This document shows positions 60,300-64,000 of a DNA stretch of 64,000 bases, in pieces. Position numbers and translations under genes: made by a program. The notes under the pieces are model-generated. The model did no database searches. It was given only the letters and a program-made list of their open reading frames with translations, and had not been told where the DNA came from. Origin of the DNA: Apostichopus japonicus (lineage: Eukaryota; Echinodermata; Holothuroidea; Aspidochirotida; Stichopodidae); contig NC_092561.1 of assembly GCF_037975245.1 (NCBI RefSeq), positions 5,628,001-5,692,000 of the forward strand. Direction: 5' to 3'. Positions within the stretch are counted from its first letter, which is position 1. Every line of letters starts with the position of its first letter.

Positions 60300-62391
60300 A
60301 TATAATGGTGGCCAATATTCACAAAGAGTGCTCTATGCCAAGGCAGAGCTAGAATATCACATAATATACTTAACTAAAATACCACCATACTGCTACTCTG
60401 AGTTTCACAGGTACGGCTCGCGTACGGATCATCATCCAACTGAACTGATTGAATGGAACATATTGAAGCAATCCGACACACACCAACGCAAATCAGGATC
60501 ATGCAATCTATGCATGGAAGAGAAGCTGGTTATAATACAACCGAAGGACAGATGCATCAACAAAAGAACAGAGCTGTTATCGCGCTGTCGCCATGGCAAC
60601 CGTAAACACACGCCTGAAACCGAGATAGCCTGTGTTGATCAGTTCAGTTGCCTGATGATCGGTACGCGAGCCGTACCCGTGAAACTCCGAGTAGCAGGAT
60701 GATGGTATTTTAGTTAAGTATATTATGTGATATATATATATATATATAGATATATATTTAGATTTAGATATATATACCTGAAACTTGCAGCAGCTGCAAA
60801 ATCCCCTGCAACAAAGCTGAATCAATATCAAACAAATAGATGGGTTTTTTTTTTTGCCATAGACCAGCAGTGCCTAATGTGTGAAACTGAAGAACATTAA
60901 CAAGTATTTCTGTATGCCCTATGCAGCATCCTTCTCTTCACACAGTTCCTAAGTCCCTTTTTTGATTTCCCTGATTCCAGTGATTTTAAGAACAATTTCC
61001 ATTTTGATTATTTCTGATTTTTGTTCTTTGTAGCTTTGGATAAAGAGGGCATCTTCCGAAGGTGTCCGAAGGCGGAGACTGTGAAACAAGTACAAGATCT
61101 CTACAATTCAGGTAAAGTGGAGGTCCACTAAAATACCTGATGAAGTGTGCCTGGGTGGGATGTGGGCAGCAGGACTGATGTTAAAATCAGTCCTGCTACC
61201 CACATCCCACCAAGCACACTTCACCAGGGAACCTCAGACCAGGGAACAACCCTTAACATCAGTCCTGCTACCCACATCCCACCCAGGCACACTTCACCAG
61301 GGAACCTCAGACCAGGGAACAACCCTTAAAATCAGTCCTGTTGCCAACATCCCACCCAGGCACACTTCACCAGTGGCTTTAATTTGTTCTTTTTCTGATC
61401 GAGGTGCAATTCTTATGCCGTTTAATGATGTCGCTTCCATTTCTATTACTTATTATACATCTCTTTGTATCTCTCTCCAGGGAAAGAATTTGACTACAGT
61501 TTATATCCAGATATGCATATTCATGCTCTTATCCTCAAGACATTCTTCAGAGAACTTCCTGAACCTATCATGACCTATGACCTGTATGACATCATCATAA
61601 ACATTCAAGGTAGGTAGAGTTTGAGATCCGTTTTGTGACTCCTCTCAGAAAACATTTTCTCTCTTCTGTTTTCTACTTTTTTCTACTTATTTATTGCTTT
61701 AGATCATTATTAAAGTCAGAATGGCGTGGGGTGTGGTGGGGGGAGTGTGTATCAGGGGGAGGGGTAAGGAGGGGGAATCTACCTACCATATCTTTATTAG
61801 GAGACCTGTTCATATTAGCATCTAACATGTAATAAAAGTACTTTGCTAGAATGTTTCACACAACTTTCATTTCAAATAATGAAGACCAAATTTTTTTTTT
61901 TTTTAAATGCTGACTTGAAATTTGCATGTGATAAGTAGCATAAATAAGTATCATAATAAAGAAAAAAAAGGTGAGGTGTTTAGCTACTTATCATTTAATG
62001 TTCCTCTGTTGATAAAACAGTTGAGACATATTCATCTTTAATCTCATAGGTTTGTTATATGATTAGCTTAAACTGTCACCCATCTACAAAACCCTTGCAG
62101 AAGAAGTGGTGTTTTATGGATAAACTTTGAAATCTTTTTTTTTTTCGTCTTCCAGAGTTGAAGGAACAACCTGATAGAGTACAAGCATGCAAGGAACTAG
62201 TGTGTCATAAGCTGCCAGTAGATAACTATTTGGTCTTACAACACGCAATGGAGCTGCTGTATCAAGTGAGCATGGATGGGGTTTTTATTTAAAGCTTTTT
62301 GCTGTTCTTTTAGAATTAAGTATCTGGCAACACAAATTTTGAATTGATATGTTGTTACGATCCGTCAGGACATGATCAATACTCTGTCAAA

Positions 62392-62477
<86 letters not shown>

Positions 62478-63082
62478 CCTGAAAACTCATACTTGGTATA
62501 TAGATACATATAATGATCTCCAAGCTAGTGGAAAAGGTTGTTTTTTTTTTTTTTTGTGTGGGGGGGGGGGGATTCTCAACCGTAAATTCAGTGAATAATC
62601 AACAAACTTACCTGCAATAGTTTACATCCAAAAAAGGGTTGTTATTTTTGCATTCTGTGGAATTTTTTTCCTTTACAAGTAAATCCAACGACAAATATGA
62701 TATCTTTATTTGCAAGGTCTCAGAAAACAGCGATGTGAACATGATGACATCCAAGAATCTAGCTATCGTCTTTGGTCCCAATCTGGTCTGGTCTCACGAC
62801 ACCACCGCCCTCCACACGTTGGCTTCGTTAGGCTCGGTGAACGCTTTCGCCGATACGCTGATCTCCGGCTACAAGGAGATCTTCACCAGAGAAGACCTCC
62901 ACGAGCAGACCAGCCCAGAGGATGGAGTTAAGAAACCAGAGGCGGAATCCAGCGAACGGTTCAACCGAGACGGGCAAGGTGAGAACGGAGAGGAACGACC
63001 GGGAGACTACGAGAGGCAAGACGTGAGTGAAGAGGCAGTAGTGGCAGCAAATGGCGACAACTTGGTAGACTTTGGCAGTTAA
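51247..63082 (+). CDS. ARHGAP1: Rho GTPase-activating protein 1 (p50RhoGAP/Cdc42GAP), 11 coding exons
   Basis: Exons: 51247-51265, 52839-53063, 55099-55186, 56853-56984, 57521-57706, 58562-58675, 59748-59821, 61034-61111, 61481-61609, 62156-62265, 62717-63082. All introns are GT-AG and the joined frame is 1521 nt, 506 residues plus stop. Residues from about 66 to 216 form a Sec14/BCH lipid-binding domain (DIAKHNVVEVAG, LDQYVESDYSL, YKKNLKALYLVHP). About 246-440 is the RhoGAP domain with the arginine-finger motif GIFRR (Arg288), LKTFFRELPEP (Lys325, Arg329) and VFGPNL (Asn407). The family stimulates GTP hydrolysis by Cdc42 and Rho on membranes. Compared with human ARHGAP1 (439 residues) it lacks the proline-rich SH3 ligand between the domains and adds an acidic tail of about 60 residues. 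ARHGAP8 has the same architecture, but the sequence reads closer to ARHGAP1. Confidence 0.94.
51266..52838 (+). other. ARHGAP1 intron 1
   Basis: AT-rich. The words AGGCCTA recur (51510, 51610, 51676). The hydrophobic 103-codon frame at 52034-52345 has no recognisable family and no supporting signals. Confidence 0.6.
52839..53063 (+). CDS. ARHGAP1: ARHGAP1 exon 2
   Basis: Residues 7-81: an acidic, Ser/Asn-rich low-complexity N-terminus, then DHYEDIAKHNVVEVA, the start of the BCH domain (human DPYYDIARHQIVEVAG). Acceptor TTTTCCAG. The donor GTAAGG is the first unit of the minisatellite that follows. Confidence 0.93.
53064..53730. repeat. Minisatellite of splice-donor-like units, about 30 bp
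   Basis: About twenty units of the type AAAAGTGGGTACTAGGTAAGG plus TTATGTTATG. It starts at the exon 2 donor itself, so the real 5' splice site is the first AG|GTAAGG of the array. About twelve further exact AGGTAAGG copies follow; variants include AGATAAGG, AGTTAAGG and AGGTGAGG. Confidence 0.92.
53764..53890. mobile_element. Retroelement 3'-end-like fragment
   Basis: GCTACTCAGAGTTTCACGCG followed by GATCATCAGACAACTC resembles the arm sequence of the element at 60354-60734 (GCTACTCTGAGTTTCACAGG, then GGATCATCATCCAACTG). Probably the end of a related retroelement, with no coding part left. Confidence 0.4.
53939..54430. repeat. Tandem duplication of about 245 bp
   Basis: Two diverged copies (from 53939 and from 54187) share GGTTGTAAATTT, ATTGGTCATTAA and a long block, GGAAAAATGAAACTCGGT to CTGTTTGTCAATTC, that is nearly identical. 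In ARHGAP1 intron 2. Confidence 0.85.
54431..55098 (+). other. Rest of ARHGAP1 intron 2
   Basis: Unique-looking AT-rich sequence; nothing recognised. Ends in a TTCTTACAG acceptor. Confidence 0.6.
55099..55186 (+). CDS. ARHGAP1: ARHGAP1 exon 3
   Basis: Residues 82-110, GDDSVGRKLVVFYCCRLPP and onward to RLLG, matching human GDDKYGRKIIVFSACRMPP. Donor GTATGA. Confidence 0.94.
55710..56130. mobile_element. hAT-type MITE, 421 bp
   Basis: The left end CAGGGGGGGTTGGAAGC and the right end, read inward as CAGGGGGTTAGGAGCC, are imperfect inverted repeats. They are flanked by an exact 8-bp duplication TCTGTACT at 55702-55709 and 56131-56138. A GTGGGG-GCAC block is also repeated in inverse order near each end. 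No transposase is encoded. Confidence 0.85.
56270..56580 (-). mobile_element. tRNA-derived SINE, family D
   Basis: On the minus strand the head runs from about 56577 (box A TGGTCAAGTGGTTAAGGC, box B GGTTCGATTCC). It is followed by CCTTGGGCAAGGCACTTTAT, a core I associate with tRNA-derived SINEs of many marine invertebrates, and a 3' region ending in ATAATAATAATTTTGAG-type simple sequence. Family name not asserted. Confidence 0.8.
56853..56984 (+). CDS. ARHGAP1: ARHGAP1 exon 4
   Basis: Residues 111-154, FMKFTLDQYVESDYSLVVFW to NELERK, BCH/Sec14 domain. GTCAG acceptor, GTAAGG donor. Confidence 0.94.
56985..57520 (+). other. ARHGAP1 intron 4
   Basis: Holds an inverse relative of the 37811-38115 repeat (about 57330-57450), with three AGGTCA half-sites at 57400, 57408 and 57418. 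Confidence 0.75.
57400..57423 (+). promoter_or_regulatory. Three AGGTCA half-sites: DR2 plus DR4
   Basis: AGGTCA, 2-bp spacer AA, AGGTCA, 4-bp spacer TTTG, AGGTCA, all in the same direction. Spacings of 2 and 4 are standard RXR-heterodimer geometries. It sits inside a dispersed repeat in ARHGAP1 intron 4. Confidence 0.5.
57521..57706 (+). CDS. ARHGAP1: ARHGAP1 exon 5
   Basis: Residues 155-216, YKKNLKALYLVHPSNTVKVL to PTPVKE, the C-terminal half of the Sec14/BCH domain. CTCCTAG acceptor, GTGAGT donor. Confidence 0.95.
57707..58561 (+). other. ARHGAP1 intron 5
   Basis: Has a G-rich patch and a GGGGTACCCC palindrome (57885-57897), and the word GTGCCGGGC at both 57825 and 58013. No gene. Confidence 0.6.
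58562..58675 (+). CDS. ARHGAP1: ARHGAP1 exon 6
   Basis: Residues 217-254, an inter-domain linker ending in TQQFGVSLQ, the conserved entry to the RhoGAP domain (human NQQFGVSLQ). Human ARHGAP1 has a PPRPPLP motif just before this point; here the linker reads SVVQSKP. Confidence 0.93.
58676..59747 (+). other. ARHGAP1 intron 6
   Basis: Contains a 95-bp tandem duplication at 59372-59561; otherwise AT-rich. Confidence 0.7.
59372..59561. repeat. Two tandem units of 95 bp
   Basis: Units starting CCATGCTGACATCC at 59372 and 59467 share GGCCGTCGACTTCCTGGAGA and AAAATAGTTTGAATCAATC. Each unit contains a CGGCCACTT-GGCCG inverted word. Confidence 0.9.
59748..59821 (+). CDS. ARHGAP1: ARHGAP1 exon 7
   Basis: Residues 255-279, LKDNNNGDPIPRVVRETVDF and LKKN, first RhoGAP helix (human PIPIVLRETVAYLQ). 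CTCAAG acceptor, GTGAGT donor. Confidence 0.93.
60142..60267 (+). mobile_element. tRNA-derived SINE, family A, copy 4 (short form)
   Basis: The tRNA-like head begins at 60145, only three bases after a TA tract, without the leader seen in copies 1-3. Box A TAGCCTAGTGGTTA, box B GGTTCGAATCCC, then the TTCTGGAATTTACAACTC tail and a (TA)n run (60266-60298). Confidence 0.88.
60354..60734 (+). pseudogene. Retroelement (probably Penelope-like) C-terminal fragment in inverted arms
   Basis: Arms of about 95 bp at 60354-60449 and 60638-60734 are near-perfect inverse copies (ACTTAACTAAAATACCA, GGTACGGCTCGCGTAC). Between them one frame reads ELIEWNILKQSD, then CNLCMEEKLVII, then NKRTELLSRCRHGNRK. This Cys-rich signature is one I associate with the C-terminal end of reverse-transcriptase proteins from Penelope-like or similar retroelements of invertebrates. 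The family assignment is from memory of motif patterns. There is no RT domain, so it is a truncated relic. Confidence 0.6.
61034..61111 (+). CDS. ARHGAP1: ARHGAP1 exon 8 (arginine finger)
   Basis: Residues 280-305, LDKEGIFRRCPKAETVKQV to YNSG. GIFRR carries the catalytic arginine finger. TTTGTAG acceptor, GTAAAG donor. Confidence 0.95.
61112..61480 (+). other. ARHGAP1 intron 8
   Basis: Short intron, more than half of it occupied by the hairpin and tandem repeat at 61141-61376. Confidence 0.8.
61141..61376. repeat. Hairpin followed by 72/73-bp tandem units
   Basis: Arms 61141-61179 and 61186-61223 are near-perfect inverse copies around a 6-nt loop GTTAAA. The right arm is also the start of a tandem unit repeated at 61186, 61258 and (partial) 61331 (ATCAGTCCTGCTACCCACAT). 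Confidence 0.92.
61481..61609 (+). CDS. ARHGAP1: ARHGAP1 exon 9
   Basis: Residues 306-348, GKEFDYSLYPDMHIHALILK then TFFRELPEPIMTYDLYD, matching human LPAVILKTFLRELPEPLLTFDLY. TCTCCAG acceptor, GTAGGT donor. Confidence 0.95.
61610..62155 (+). other. ARHGAP1 intron 9
   Basis: Contains a G-rich patch (61725-61775) and T runs; no gene. Confidence 0.6.
62156..62265 (+). CDS. ARHGAP1: ARHGAP1 exon 10
   Basis: Residues 349-385, ELKEQPDRVQACKELVCHKL then PVDNYLVLQHAMELLYQ, RhoGAP helices. TTCCAG acceptor, GTGAGC donor, phase 0 end. Confidence 0.94.
62395..62478. repeat. TA microsatellite in ARHGAP1 intron 10
   Basis: (TA)n with TACATA interruptions. The same intron (62266-62716) also has a poly-T to poly-G junction at 62539-62573. 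Confidence 0.95.
62717..63082 (+). CDS. ARHGAP1: ARHGAP1 exon 11 (terminal)
   Basis: Residues 386-506 and TAA. MMTSKNLAIVFGPNL completes the RhoGAP domain (human KMTNTNLAVVFGPNL). From about residue 447 an acidic, Glu/Asp/Gly-rich tail follows, ending LVDFGS, with no counterpart in human ARHGAP1. Confidence 0.95.
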   Translation, partial: VSENSDVNMMTSKNLAIVFGPNLVWSHDTTALHTLASLGSVNAFADTLISGYKEIFTREDLHEQTSPEDGVKKPEAESSERFNRDGQGENGEERPGDYERQDVSEEAVVAANGDNLVDFGS

Positions 63083-64000
63083 AGGTACATCTGTAGAGGA
63101 AATTGTCATGCTTGATTTTACCCAGCAAACCTAGGTATGTGCCACCACACCTTCAAACAGACACCTATATCCAAAATGTATGTATGCTATATAAAAGTTT
63201 TTTTGTTTTTTTTGTGTGTCAAAAGACATTTTCATATACTCAAAAACAAACTCTACAGTTTTGGATATTATTCAGAAACTCACTCTTTTCATTAAAACTG
63301 ATCTATACCTCAAAGTGTCAGTTGTGAATTGTCACTGAGCCATAGGCTGTCTGTTTAATTCTCAGGTACCAGAGGATGACAAAATGCCCAATTAGGTCGT
63401 GTGAGGGGGTTTGACGGGAGGGGTGGGGGGGTAAGGAGTACCCCAAGGGGTATGTCTTCTCTCTTGCAAATGAAGAAAAAACAATGTAATCTCATATAAA
63501 AGCAAAAAAAAAAGTGAGTTGTAACTGTTCATTGAAGATGTTCGCTTAGAAGCGGGTGGGCAGTCTTGATTCTCCTTGAGCGTGAGCCGTTACAAAGTGG
63601 TGCATACAAGATTTTGTTGGATTTACATTGGTACGATAATTTTTCTTTTTTTTTATGCGATAATTTGCACTCTGTATTCATTTTCTTCTCATTTTTTCTC
63701 TCTCTTATTTCCTTCCTTCTTTTTTCTACTTGAATTTTGAACTTGCAATAGTAAACTACATGTAGAGTATATTTGTTATATCTTAAAATCAAATTTAAAT
63801 TTTAGGTGAGAATCAAACTAGATGCTGTCAACTCCACGTTGCCATAGCTTGCCAGAATTACTTCTTAGTGTTGTAAACAAATTTAGGAAAAAAAGAAAGA
63901 ACTTCTGGTGAAAAGGTTTGTGAGGCATTTGTGGTGGGTTAAGGAGTTAACATTTACAAGTTCTTTAGATTTGTGTTTCAGCAATCGCATTAATAGTGCT
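63083..64000 (+). other. ARHGAP1 3' UTR and flank
   Basis: No AATAAA is seen. An ATTAAA variant at 63291-63296, about 210 nt past the stop, is the best polyadenylation candidate. A G-rich patch lies at 63405-63432. No further gene begins before the window ends. Confidence 0.5.

Larger units (their letters stand above)
59822..61033 (+). other. ARHGAP1 intron 7
   Basis: Contains SINE A copy 4 and the retroelement fragment with inverted arms, separated by TA tracts. Confidence 0.75.

Noticed and set aside
61571-61583. DR1 nuclear-receptor site
   Set aside because: TGACCT-A-TGACCT falls in ARHGAP1 exon 9 and encodes the conserved TYDLYD segment, so coding constraint explains it.
62717-63109. 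Open frames on the other frames and strand of ARHGAP1 exon 11
   Set aside because: Shadows of the real exon, whose frame carries the RhoGAP motif.

Overview
This is a eukaryotic, AT-rich, intron- and repeat-rich window from an invertebrate animal. An echinoderm, perhaps a sea cucumber, is my best guess. The evidence is metazoan gene content (an aminergic-like GPCR, rapsyn, a Cdc42GAP-type RhoGAP), canonical GT-AG introns of 0.4-15 kb, tRNA-derived SINEs, short hAT-type elements and many AT and poly-G tracts. The species call is inference. There are no operons, CRISPR arrays or bacterial signals.

Layout. (1) 1-553 (+): the 3' end of a class A GPCR, from the third intracellular loop to the stop; the rest lies upstream of the window. 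(2) 554-10461: intergenic, with a pentanucleotide satellite, a CTC microsatellite and two SINEs. (3) 10462-36302 (-): a complete rapsyn (RAPSN) gene. I assembled it by hand as seven coding exons joined in frame, giving 418 residues: an N-terminal MGQ myristoylation start, TPR repeats and a C-terminal RING-H2 domain with all eight metal ligands. The last exon is only 88 nt. The introns hold SINEs, an 828-bp hAT-type element, a tRNA-like sequence and several hormone-receptor-type direct repeats. (4) 36303-51246: about 15 kb between two divergent genes, with a three-unit tandem repeat, a U2-snRNA-like stretch, a 331-bp hAT MITE with perfect ends, a nested AT satellite and a purine-rich block. (5) 51247-63082 (+): a complete ARHGAP1 (p50RhoGAP/Cdc42GAP) gene, 11 coding exons and 506 residues, with a Sec14/BCH domain followed by a RhoGAP domain with an intact arginine finger. 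(6) 63083-64000: its 3' UTR and flank.

Rapsyn clusters nicotinic receptors at synapses, and ARHGAP1 switches off Cdc42/Rho. Both map to human chromosome band 11p11.2, so their adjacency here may be an old linkage.

The most unusual signals are: four perfect AGGTCA direct repeats with 4-bp spacing, three of them in rapsyn introns; a minisatellite in ARHGAP1 intron 2 that begins at the real 5' splice site and repeats that splice-site sequence about a dozen times; three hAT-type elements with exact 8-bp target duplications; and a retroelement C-terminal fragment framed by inverted arms of about 95 bp.
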